Assembly: GCF_011758645.1 (NCBI RefSeq)
Contig: NZ_JAAMOZ010000002.1
Coordinates: forward strand, 186,001 to 250,000
DNA from: Brooklawnia cerclae
Lineage (GTDB): Bacteria > Actinomycetota > Actinomycetes > Propionibacteriales > Propionibacteriaceae
Direction: 5' to 3'
DNA length: 64,000 bases
A program made the position numbers and the translations under genes. Of the stretch, positions 55,703-62,037 are shown in pieces. The notes under the pieces are model-generated. The model searched no databases. It was not told the origin of the DNA and saw only the letters and a list, made by a program, of their open reading frames with translations. How positions within the stretch are numbered: position 1 is the stretch's first letter; each line of letters starts with the position of its first letter.

Positions 55703-55894
55703 GTGCCAACTTTTGCATACCGGCAGATCGACCCGGCACCGGCGTGCGAACCTGACCCTCACGTGGCTAGGATCACGGATGGGCCTGTTGCAGATGATGT
55801 GCATGCCCGTACACAGACCGGTGGCCTGCTGCCCTATCCCCCGAGGGGCAGTGGGCCACCTCTGTGTTGTAGGTGCGTGTGACAAGGGACGTGT

Positions 55895-55936
55895 GGTCCT
55901 TGAGCTCGTCGAAAGGACTTCGACAGGCTCAGCCGG
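55895..55936. repeat. Head-to-head pair of REP units
   Basis: TTGAGCTCGTCGAAAGG followed at once by CTTCGACAGGCTCAGCC, giving an imperfect palindrome in the 308-bp gap between the DUF1707 gene and the Cys/Tyr-rich protein gene. No gene was seen in that gap. Confidence 0.55.
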
Positions 55937-56010
55937 CATGTGACCGACGCACAACGAATGTGCCGGAAGGGCAGCCAGCCCTGAGGGAACTTGCATCGCG
56001 CCAAGGAATC

Positions 56011-56661
56011 CTAGCGATGGCAGTTCGGATGCTGGTTCCCCGGATAGGGATAGCCCGGGTAGCACCAGCACCATGGCCAGTTTCCCCAGTAGTCGCAGTA
56101 GCACCCGTAGTGGTGGCAGCACCCGTAGTAGTAACAGCAGCCGTACTCGTCGTTGCCGGGGCCACACTGCGGGCTTGAGGGGTCTCCTGGTGTCGGTGTT
56201 GGTGTTGGCGTCGGTGTTGGCGTCGGTGTTGGCGTCGGTGTTGGCGTCGGTGTGGGTGTTGGTGTGGGCGTGGGCGTCGGTGTGGGTGTTGGCGTCGACG
56301 GGTTACCGACGTCGGGAAGGCTGACGGTCGGAGATTCATCGCTGGACTCTCCAACCGAAGGCTCCACCCCGACGGAGTCGTTCCCGTCGTCCGAAGGCGC
56401 CGCGTCAGAGGTCGTCCGAGACGGCGCGGACGAGGTGGGTGCAGACATCGTTGACGAAGGAACCTGACCTGCGGTGACCGTGATCGACGGCACGATCTGG
56501 CTGATGCTGGACGGTGCCAAAGCCGCTGGACTCGTCGTCTCCGTGCTCGTCTCCGGTGAGGAGGACGAGGTCTCGGAAGTCGGCGCGCTGCTCGAGTGCT
56601 GGGGCACCGTGCTCTGGATGGGAGAGGCCGGCATGTCGGTGGAACTGTTGATCCCGCGCAC
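56011..56661 (-). CDS. Thr-Pro-repeat protein with a Cys/Tyr/Trp-rich C-terminal tail
   Basis: A 216-residue low-complexity protein of no family I recognise. Residues 1-115 are Ser/Thr/Pro/Ala-rich, as in a wall-spanning or mucin-like stalk. About 18 Thr-Pro pairs follow, then a 51-residue tail with 10 Cys, 10 Tyr and 4 Trp (GCCYYYGCCHHYGCYC, then WGNWPWCWCYPGYPYPG). No signal peptide is seen after the GTG start at 56661 and the frame is open only to a stop 26 codons upstream, so the true start may be misread, or the gene has lost its 5' end. The tail suggests metal binding or cross-linking. It lies next to a multicopper oxidase. Confidence 0.55.
   Translation of the reverse strand: MRGINSSTDMPASPIQSTVPQHSSSAPTSETSSSSPETSTETTSPAALAPSSISQIVPSITVTAGQVPSSTMSAPTSSAPSRTTSDAAPSDDGNDSVGVEPSVGESSDESPTVSLPDVGNPSTPTPTPTPTPTPTPTPTPTPTPTPTPTPTPTPTPTPGDPSSPQCGPGNDEYGCCYYYGCCHHYGCYCDYWGNWPWCWCYPGYPYPGNQHPNCHR
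56188..56298. repeat. Hexanucleotide/dodecanucleotide repeat encoding (Thr-Pro)n
   Basis: Alternating GGTGTC/GGTGTT/GGCGTC units on the plus strand for about 110 bp. Its length is likely to vary between strains by slippage in steps of 6 or 12 bp, which keeps the frame. Confidence 0.75.
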
Positions 56662-56809
56662 TGTAAGGGTGTGGCTTGCGCTCTTATGTGGCGGGGTTCT
56701 GTGGGTACACGGTGGCGGCTGAGTCGGTCACGGGGGCCATCAAACGTGCCGACGTAGTGGCGGCCCTGTCTTGTCGAGCGTTCTCGAGAATGGCCAGTGG
56801 GGCCGGGGG

Positions 56810-58303
56810 TCAGCCTGTCTCGACGGTGGCCATCATGCCGGCGTCTTCGTGGTCGAGGATGTGGCAGTGGTAGACGCTGCGGCCTGGGTGGCGGCTGAAG
56901 TCGACCAGGACACGGACCTGCCCTTGGGTGGGGACGTTGACGACGTCCCGCCAGGTGGGTTCGAGGACTGGTTCTCCGTCGGTCTCGATGAGCTGCATGG
57001 GCCAGACATGAAGGTGGAAGGGGTGGTCCATCGGGGTGGGGTTGGTGATGGTCCATTCCTCCACCGCACCGGCCGCGACCTGCTGGTCAACCCGGTCCGC
57101 GGCGAAGGCGCGACCGTCGAACCCGAGGTCCATCATCTCGCCCATCCCGCCGGGCCCCATCATCGCTCCGCCCATGGTCATGGTGAAGGCGATCTCCCGC
57201 CGCCGGTCCACGGGCCGCTCGCGCAGGTCGGGGTCAGCCGTGCGCTCGGGGACCGGGCGGGTAGTGCCGGTGTCCTGCCCGGTGACGGCGAGGGTGGCCA
57301 GGGTGACGGGCCCGGACATGCCTGCGCCCATCATGCCCATCCCGCCGCGGTCGTAGCCGAGCGTGCGCAGCTCGCTGGTCCCGTTTCGCATGGTCACGAG
57401 CAGGTCCGCGCGGTTGCCGGGGGCCAGCAACACCTCATCCACCGCCCGGGGTGCCGGTTCGTGACCGCCGTCGACGCCGAGCAGCTCCAGGTCCTGCCCG
57501 GGCTGGGCCAGGCGCAGGTAGCGGGAGGTGCAGGCGTTGATCACTCGCCACCGTTCCCGCTCACCGGGCCGGGCGGCCAGGCGCGGCTTGTGCTGACCGT
57601 TGACCAGGACCAGGTCTCCTTCGCGGCCCATCATCACTTCCTGCGCGGACACCGGTGCGATGGTCCCGTCGGTGGTCAGGGAGATGTCGGAGACGATGAG
57701 GCTGCGGTCCCGGCTGACCGGGACCTCGTCACCGGTGACGATGATGGCCCCGTACAGGCCCCCGAAGAGTTGGTCGGCCACCGTGCCGTGCCGGTGGGGG
57801 TGGTACCAGAACACCCCGGTGGGATGGTCCTCGGGCAGATCGATGCGGTAGTCGAAGCTCTCTCCGGGTGCGATGCTGATGAACGGGTTGTCCCCGTTGC
57901 CCTGCGGGGAGACCACCAGCCCGTGAGTGTGCATGTTGGTCGCGGTGTCGAGCTCGTTGCGCAGGCGAACCTCGAGCCGGTCCCCGGGCCGCACCTGCCA
58001 GGTTTGCCCCGGGAGGGTGCCGTTGTAGGTCAGGACCTGTGCCCGCCGCCCGGCGACCTCGGTCACCCGAGCTTCGGCCACGAGGTCCACGCGGAGCACG
58101 CCGTCCTGGCTTCGCAGCACCTCGGGTTCCAGCAGCTCACCGCCCGGGACGGCTTCCACGCGGGCTCCCTCCGACGTCGGCGACCAGGTGGACGGGTTGG
58201 TCCAGGGCAGCCCGGTCCGGGACAGGCCCACCCCGCCGGCCGCGGCACCGAGCGCACCGAGAGCGCCGAGTTGGAGCGCCCGGCGACGCGTGATCGGTTC
58301 CAC
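56810..58303 (-). CDS. Tat-exported multicopper oxidase
   Basis: A 497-residue laccase-like enzyme. The N-terminal RRRALQLGALGALGAAAGG is a twin-arginine signal. All copper sites are present: NMHTHGL, FWYHPHRHG, HPFHLHVWP and YHCHILDHEDAGMM (type 1 copper with axial Met, and the trinuclear centre His pairs). Met-rich segments (GGMGMMGAGM and MTMGGAMMGPGGMGEMM) fit cuprous oxidases of the CueO kind. It probably detoxifies Cu(I) at the cell surface. It follows a SHOCT-domain membrane protein by 3 bp and is co-transcribed with it. Confidence 0.92.
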   Translation of the reverse strand: MEPITRRRALQLGALGALGAAAGGVGLSRTGLPWTNPSTWSPTSEGARVEAVPGGELLEPEVLRSQDGVLRVDLVAEARVTEVAGRRAQVLTYNGTLPGQTWQVRPGDRLEVRLRNELDTATNMHTHGLVVSPQGNGDNPFISIAPGESFDYRIDLPEDHPTGVFWYHPHRHGTVADQLFGGLYGAIIVTGDEVPVSRDRSLIVSDISLTTDGTIAPVSAQEVMMGREGDLVLVNGQHKPRLAARPGERERWRVINACTSRYLRLAQPGQDLELLGVDGGHEPAPRAVDEVLLAPGNRADLLVTMRNGTSELRTLGYDRGGMGMMGAGMSGPVTLATLAVTGQDTGTTRPVPERTADPDLRERPVDRRREIAFTMTMGGAMMGPGGMGEMMDLGFDGRAFAADRVDQQVAAGAVEEWTITNPTPMDHPFHLHVWPMQLIETDGEPVLEPTWRDVVNVPTQGQVRVLVDFSRHPGRSVYHCHILDHEDAGMMATVETG

Positions 58304-58306
58304 CCC

Positions 58307-58564
58307 TCAGCCCTCCCGGTCCCCGGCGAGGCGCCGGCGCCGTTCGTCGTACTCCGCGGCGTCGATCTCTCCCCGGGCGTACCGCTCATCAAGGGTTTCC
58401 CGGGCCGGGTTGCGGCCGGTCACCCTTGGGTCACGCGGCCGGCCACGATCGCCCCCGGCCAGGAGACGCATCAGCACCACCACCAGCACGACGATGCCGA
58501 TCACAAGCAGGGCGAGGAACAACCAGCCCCAGCCCATCCCCGACCCCATCTGGTTCCAACCCAC
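58307..58564 (-). CDS. Small membrane protein with SHOCT domain
   Basis: An 85-residue protein with a Gly/Trp/Met N-terminus, one transmembrane helix (WGWLFLALLVIGIVVLVVVLM) and a C-terminal SHOCT motif (TLDERYARGEIDAAEYDERRRRL). The GTG at 58564 follows GGAGGTG with good spacing; a longer frame to 58648 runs into the tandem duplication and is rejected. Such proteins commonly precede multicopper oxidases in actinobacterial metal islands. The role is probably an anchor or oligomerisation module. Confidence 0.75.
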   Translation of the reverse strand: MGWNQMGSGMGWGWLFLALLVIGIVVLVVVLMRLLAGGDRGRPRDPRVTGRNPARETLDERYARGEIDAAEYDERRRRLAGDREG

Positions 58565-58621
58565 AATCCACCTCCACGCTGAGTCGTAGCGGTCGACACA
58601 AGCGGTGCCGTTGTCGGCCGG

Positions 58622-58651
58622 CGTGACGTACAAGAACGTGACGTACAAGAA
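58622..58651. repeat. Exact 15-bp tandem duplication
   Basis: CGTGACGTACAAGAA occurs twice without a gap upstream of the SHOCT gene. Probably part of its promoter region. Confidence 0.6.
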
Positions 58652-58678
58652 AGCGTGTGATCCATCTGGTGACGCCGG

Positions 58679-58918
58679 TCAGGTCGACGGCGACGTCTTG
58701 GTGGTGGCCTTCCAGCTCGCGACAGACGGGCGCGCCCCGCGCAGGGTCTGCCTCTGCACGTCCTGCATCAGCTCACGACCGTCAGTGCCGTGAGCCGGGA
58801 TGCGTTCCACCTCGATCGCGTTGGTCAGCGCACCGCCCGCGGTGGCCGCGCCGGTGAGGACGAGCAGCTTGAGACGGGCCGAGCTGCGCTGCGCTGGCGC
58901 GCGGCGCTCCGGTCAGGC
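58679..58918 (-). other. Open frame after cstR, possible gene fragment
   Basis: About 80 sense codons with no ATG near the beginning, overlapping the end of cstR. The reading LKLLVLTGAATAGGALTNAIEVERIPAHG and then ELMQDVQRQTLRGARPS looks more protein-like than the other frames. It may be the remnant of a third gene in the trxA-DUF302-cstR operon, or chance. I do not recognise it. Apart from this frame, the 350-bp interval holds only the 15-bp duplication. Confidence 0.3.
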
Positions 58919-59176
58919 CAGTGAGAGGAAGAGTTTCTGCAGCTTCTGCACATCGAGGGTGTCTTGGCCGTCGGACTCGAGCAGGCACTGCTTCATGCCC
59001 GAGGCGATGATCGCGAACCCGGCGCGGTCTAGGGCCTTGGAGACGGCGGAGAGCTGGGTGACGACGTCCTCGCAGTCCCGGCCCTCCTCAATCATGCGCA
59101 CGACGCCGGCGAGCTGGCCCTGGGCGCGCTTGAGCCGGTTGACGACCTTGCCCATCTCGCTGGGGTCGAGCTCCAT
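58913..59176 (-). CDS. cstR: CsoR/RcnR-superfamily repressor, CstR-like persulfide sensor
   Basis: An 87-residue all-helical repressor. Two cysteines, Cys35 (GRDCEDVV) and Cys64 (MKQCLLES), are 29 residues apart, as in CstR. The His that CsoR uses for Cu(I), four residues before the second Cys, is Gly60 here, so copper sensing is unlikely and per- or polysulfide sensing is favoured. The start at 59176 (MELDPSEMG) is chosen over a longer frame that runs through the operator. It is the last gene of trxA-DUF302-cstR and has its own weak operator at 59209. The target genes (rhodaneses, dioxygenase, TauE) lie within 5 kb. Confidence 0.88.
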   Translation of the reverse strand: MELDPSEMGKVVNRLKRAQGQLAGVVRMIEEGRDCEDVVTQLSAVSKALDRAGFAIIASGMKQCLLESDGQDTLDVQKLQKLFLSLA

Positions 59177-59208
59177 GACCGTGCCTCCCTCGTGCTGGTT
59201 CAGCCAAT

Positions 59209-59224
59209 TTACCCCGCCGGGTAT
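59209..59224. promoter_or_regulatory. Weak CstR-like operator in front of cstR
   Basis: TTACCCCGCCGGGTAT shares the TACCCC/GGGTA arms and the 16-bp length of the module's palindrome, with mismatches at the centre. It begins 33 bp upstream of the cstR ATG, in the gap after the DUF302 gene, which suggests autoregulation. Confidence 0.5.
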
Positions 59225-59256
59225 CGAGCCAGGTCGTGCCCACGGTGTGGTTGTCG

Positions 59257-59652
59257 TCATGCCCGCTGGAGGGCGGACAGGGCCGTGCGCAGCCGGCCGG
59301 CAGCCTCGTCTGCCACGGCGCCGAGCTGGTCGTTGTGGGTGACCCCGACCATGATCTGCGGGTCGAGGGCCTCGACGACGGTGCGGTGCGGGCCGGCGGA
59401 GCGCACGACGACGTTGCAGGGCAGGAGCAGTCCGATGGACTCCTCGGCCTGCAGGGCGCGGTGGGCCAGGGGTGGGTTGCAGGCGCCGAGGATGACCTGC
59501 GGGGGGATGTCGACGTCGAGCTTGTTCTTCAGTGTCGTGGCCATGTCGATCTCGGTCAGGATGCCGAAGCCCTGCCCGGCCAAAGCGTCGCGGACCGCGG
59601 TGACGGTCTGGTCGAACGGCTGGTCGACGGTGGTGGTGATGCTGTAGCTCAT
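59257..59652 (-). CDS. DUF302-domain protein
   Basis: A 131-residue protein with the DUF302 fold: YSITTTVDQPFDQTVTAVRDALAGQGFGILTEIDMATTLKNKLDVDIPPQVILGACNPPLAHRAL, then IGLLLPCNVVVR. Members occur beside rhodaneses and sulfur-metabolism genes; two conserved Cys (GACNPP and LLPCNV) may handle sulfane sulfur. It is the middle gene of the trxA operon, 37 bp after trxA. Role inferred from neighbours. Confidence 0.87.
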   Translation of the reverse strand: MSYSITTTVDQPFDQTVTAVRDALAGQGFGILTEIDMATTLKNKLDVDIPPQVILGACNPPLAHRALQAEESIGLLLPCNVVVRSAGPHRTVVEALDPQIMVGVTHNDQLGAVADEAAGRLRTALSALQRA

Positions 59653-59689
59653 GGTTGCTCTCCGTTTCTCGGGTCGGACCTGACCGATG

Positions 59690-60061
59690 TCAGGCGGACT
59701 GCTTTTCCTGCTCCGCCAGCTGCGCGCGGACCTGGTCCATGTCCAGGTCGCGCACGGCCGCGATGACCTGTTCGAGCGCCGCCGGGGGCAGCGCACCCGG
59801 CTGGGCGAAGACGCCGATGCCGTCGCGGAAGGCCATCAACGTCGGGATGGAGGTGATGCCGGCCTGGGCGGAAAGGGACTGCTCGGCCTCGGTGTCGACC
59901 TTGGCGAACACGATGTCGTCGTGGGCCTGGGAGGCCCGCTCGTAGACGGGGGCGAACATCCGGCACGGGCCGCACCAGGACGCCCACCAGTCGACCAGGA
60001 CGATGCCGTCCCGGTGGATGGTCTCCATGAAGGCGTGGGCGGTGAGGTTGACGGTAGCCAT
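59690..60061 (-). CDS. trxA: Thioredoxin
   Basis: A 123-residue thioredoxin with the active site WASWCGPCRMFAP (about residues 26-38) and the cis-Pro loop ITSIPTLMAF. A charged C-terminal helix extends beyond the core by about 15 residues. It is the first gene of an operon with DUF302 and cstR. Its promoter combines a SigR/SigH-type element with a CstR-like operator, so it is probably dedicated to reducing persulfides or persulfidated proteins, in addition to any housekeeping thioredoxin elsewhere. Confidence 0.9.
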   Translation of the reverse strand: MATVNLTAHAFMETIHRDGIVLVDWWASWCGPCRMFAPVYERASQAHDDIVFAKVDTEAEQSLSAQAGITSIPTLMAFRDGIGVFAQPGALPPAALEQVIAAVRDLDMDQVRAQLAEQEKQSA

Positions 60062-60093
60062 GTGGCGAACTCCCTTGCGTAGGTCTCCGGAAG

Positions 60094-60109
60094 ATACCCT
60101 CCGGGGTAT
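60094..60109. promoter_or_regulatory. CstR-like operator of the trxA operon
   Basis: ATACCCTCCGGGGTAT, perfect outer arms, 33 bp upstream of the trxA ATG and immediately downstream of the -10 GTT, where a bound repressor would block initiation. Confidence 0.75.
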
Positions 60110-60111
60110 AC

Positions 60112-60136
60112 AACACTCGTGGGACGCCGATATTCC
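60112..60136 (-). promoter_or_regulatory. Candidate SigR/SigH-type promoter of trxA
   Basis: On the minus strand GGAATA (60136-60131), 16 bases, GTT (60114-60112). SigR/SigH control of thioredoxin genes is known in Streptomyces and Mycobacterium. Confidence 0.5.
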
Positions 60137-60162
60137 GGTCCGGGTGCCCGCACCGGCGCGGG

Positions 60163-60972
60163 TCAGCTGGCGCAGCTGGCGTCGGTCTGGGTGAGGCGCT
60201 GGAGAAGCCCGAACCCCACCGCGGCGAGGGCTGCGGCGGCCATGGACGGCTGGTGCGGCGCCGCCTGGAGGAACCAGGCGGCCGCCAGGACCGTCATCGC
60301 CGCCATGGCCGCGCACGGGGAGCACCCGAGGTCCGGTCGGCGGCCCTTCCCGGGGCCGGGCAGGTAGGTCGCCAGCGTCGCGGCCGCAGCGACCGCCACG
60401 AGGGCGACGAGCACGGTCCACAGCGCAGCGGCGGGGAAGCCGCCGCCCGCGGCGACCAGCACGGCGAAGAGTGCGGGTGTGAGCACCGCCGTGGCGGTGA
60501 CGCGGCGGCGGGGCCAGCGCCCGCCGCCGAGCCGGCCTGCCGCGGCGGAACCGACAAGGACTCGCGACGCCGGTCCGGTGGCCCGCTCACCGGCTGCGGC
60601 CGGGGCCAGCAGGACGTCGAGACCGTCACGGCCGCCCTCGAGGTAGGCCCGCCAGGCCGCGCCGGTGGTCCCTGCGCCTGCCTGCCCGACCCAACGGGCG
60701 CGCACGACCCTGATCCGGTCGGCCGGGTCGGCTCCCGGCTCGGCCGCGGTGAGCGCGCGTCGGGCCTGGGCCAGGGCGGCGATGGCACCCTCGTGGTACT
60801 TCGCCACGGAGCACGCCGAGCCGTCGCGGGAGAGCGTGCACAGGGACTGGTTCCCGGCCGTCTCGGTCAGTCGGGTCATCGCCTCGCGCTGGAGCGCCTC
60901 CGCCCGGGCGGCGTGGGCGGGCCCGGTGTCGGCGGGCCCGGTGTCGGTCGTCGGTCTGCAGGGCGCGGTCAC
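60163..60972 (-). CDS. Membrane protein with soluble N-terminal domain, downstream of the rhodanese
   Basis: A 269-residue protein I do not recognise. Residues 1-130 are soluble, with ALQREAMTRLTETAGNQSLCTLSRDG and CSVAKYHEGAIAALAQARRAL; four to five hydrophobic helices follow from about 165, and a CSPC motif lies between two of them (DLGCSPCAAM). The GTG start overlaps the stop of the 38-residue Cys-rich protein (GTGA), which sets the start despite a longer open frame. Third gene behind the rhodanese and the perfect CstR operator, so probably linked to sulfur or redox handling. Confidence 0.65.
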   Translation of the reverse strand: MTAPCRPTTDTGPADTGPAHAARAEALQREAMTRLTETAGNQSLCTLSRDGSACSVAKYHEGAIAALAQARRALTAAEPGADPADRIRVVRARWVGQAGAGTTGAAWRAYLEGGRDGLDVLLAPAAAGERATGPASRVLVGSAAAGRLGGGRWPRRRVTATAVLTPALFAVLVAAGGGFPAAALWTVLVALVAVAAAATLATYLPGPGKGRRPDLGCSPCAAMAAMTVLAAAWFLQAAPHQPSMAAAALAAVGFGLLQRLTQTDASCAS

Positions 60973-61085
60973 TGGCAGGTGCACCGCTGGGCCGGGTCGA
61001 GACCGGACAGGACGGCGTCGACGTGCATGCCGCAGCCGGTCCAGGTTGTCTTGCCGCAGGTGGTGCAACGTGCGGGACTGCACAT
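60969..61085 (-). CDS. 38-residue Cys-rich small protein
   Basis: The sequence begins MCSPARCTTCGKTTWTGCG, then GMHVDAVLSGL, and ends RCTCQ, with seven Cys (pairs CTTC and CTC) and one His, consistent with a single zinc-ribbon-like site. I recall similar short actinobacterial proteins (TCGKTTWAGCG-type) without a known function. The stop overlaps the GTG of the following membrane-protein gene and the start is 51 bp after the rhodanese stop, so it is the middle gene of a three-gene operon under the CstR-like operator at 61534. Confidence 0.72.
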   Translation of the reverse strand: MCSPARCTTCGKTTWTGCGMHVDAVLSGLDPAQRCTCQ

Positions 61086-61136
61086 GGGTCATCTCCGGGG
61101 GTGGTCGTGCGTGTCGGGGCTCGTCGGTCGGCGTGC

Positions 61137-61508
61137 TCAGCGGCGGACGGCGCCGCCGGCGCGCTGCCAGGCGCCCATGCCGCCGGCAACGCTGGCGGCC
61201 TCGAAGCCGAGGTCGCGCAGCCGCTTCGCGGCGGTGCGTGAGCGCATGCCGCTCGCGCACACGACCACGACGGGGCCGTCCTTGGGTAGGCGCTGCGGGG
61301 CCTTGTCGAGCTGGCCGAGGGGGAGGTGGACAGCCTGGGGGGCGTGCCCGGTGCGCCACTCGTGGTGCTCGCGCACGTCGAGCAGGGCCGCGCCGTCACG
61401 GACCAGCTCGACCGCGCGCGCCGCGCTGACCGTCGAGCCGAGCCGCCCGTCGTCCGCGCCGCGGCCGAACAAGGCGCGCAGCCGGGTCACAAGGGTGGTG
61501 GTGGTCAT
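61137..61508 (-). CDS. Rhodanese-domain sulfurtransferase
   Basis: A 123-residue single-domain rhodanese preceded by about 25 residues (TTTLVTRLRALFGRG). VVVVCASGMRSRTAAKRL is the active-site loop with the catalytic Cys, and ALLDVREHHEWRTGHAPQAVHLPLGQL the substrate region. The start is MTTTTL at 61508. It is divergent from a second rhodanese gene at 61684. The perfect palindrome at 61534 lies in its promoter. It probably moves sulfane sulfur between thiols. Confidence 0.92.
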   Translation of the reverse strand: MTTTTLVTRLRALFGRGADDGRLGSTVSAARAVELVRDGAALLDVREHHEWRTGHAPQAVHLPLGQLDKAPQRLPKDGPVVVVCASGMRSRTAAKRLRDLGFEAASVAGGMGAWQRAGGAVRR

Positions 61509-61533
61509 GGGTGAACTCCTCTCAACCGGCACT

Positions 61534-61549
61534 ATACCCCCGGGGGTAT
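61534..61549. promoter_or_regulatory. CstR operator, perfect palindrome, serving the minus-strand rhodanese operon
   Basis: ATACCCCCGGGGGTAT, an exact 16-bp self-complementary sequence 26 bp upstream of the rhodanese ATG. It matches the G/C-tract operators known for CsoR/CstR proteins. Confidence 0.85.
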
Positions 61550-61605
61550 GATGGTGTCATGTGGCGGCGCGGCGAGCCGCGGCCTCGAGGGTCGTTGCCG
61601 GGCGG

Positions 61606-61631
61606 GGAATGCGGTCGGCGGGTGGCGCGTT
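61606..61631 (+). promoter_or_regulatory. Candidate SigR/SigH-type promoter of the rhodanese/persulfide dioxygenase operon
   Basis: GGAAT (61606-61610), 18 bases, GTT (61629-61631). The CstR operator at 61648 starts 17 bases further on, over the expected transcript start region. Confidence 0.5.
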
Positions 61632-61647
61632 ATAGACTCCCGAACCT

Positions 61648-61663
61648 ATACCCCCAGGGGTAT
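61648..61663. promoter_or_regulatory. CstR operator of the rhodanese/persulfide dioxygenase operon
   Basis: ATACCCCCAGGGGTAT, one base from the perfect palindrome, 21 bp before the ATG at 61684. Confidence 0.83.
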
Positions 61664-61683
61664 CTTCTCAGGAAGGAAAGACC

Positions 61684-62004
61684 ATGACTGAGGTCTCCAT
61701 CGACCAGTTCGCCGCCGCGAAGGCGGACGGCGCGTTCGTCATCGACGTGCGCGAGCCGTTCGAGTACGTGCAGGGTCACGTCCCCGGTGCCGAGCTGCTC
61801 CCGCTGGGCGAGGTCGCGGAGCGGACCGCCGCTCTACCGACGAACCAGCCCGTATACGTCATCTGCGCCAGCGGTAACCGCAGCCGGCGCGCCACCGACC
61901 ACCTGCGCGGTGCGGGCTTCGAGGCCTACTCGGTCCGCGGCGGAACCCAGGACTGGATCAGCGCCGGCAACACCGTCGTGACCGGCCCGCACGCCGCGGC
62001 GTGA
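61684..62004 (+). CDS. Rhodanese-domain protein
   Basis: A 106-residue single rhodanese domain. The pattern is FVIDVREPFEYVQGHVPGAELLPLGEV, then VYVICASGNRSRRATDHLRGAGFEAYSVRGGTQDW with the active-site Cys in CASGNRS. GGAAGGAAAGACC precedes the ATG. First gene of an operon with the persulfide dioxygenase (33 bp gap) and probably the TauE/SafE exporter. It likely supplies or accepts persulfide for that enzyme. Confidence 0.93.
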   Translation: MTEVSIDQFAAAKADGAFVIDVREPFEYVQGHVPGAELLPLGEVAERTAALPTNQPVYVICASGNRSRRATDHLRGAGFEAYSVRGGTQDWISAGNTVVTGPHAAA

Positions 62005-62037
62005 CCGCCACCTCACCCCCCTGAAAGGACCACCTTG

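Noticed and set aside
56153-56467. Plus-strand frame encoding a Val-Gly repeat
   Set aside because: It is the complement of the Thr-Pro repeat; the minus strand gives a longer chain with structured stalk and tail.
58913-59176. Copper-sensing CsoR controlling the multicopper oxidase
   Set aside because: The His ligand of CsoR is replaced by Gly, the Cys spacing is that of CstR, and the operators lie at sulfur genes; none was found at the oxidase operon.
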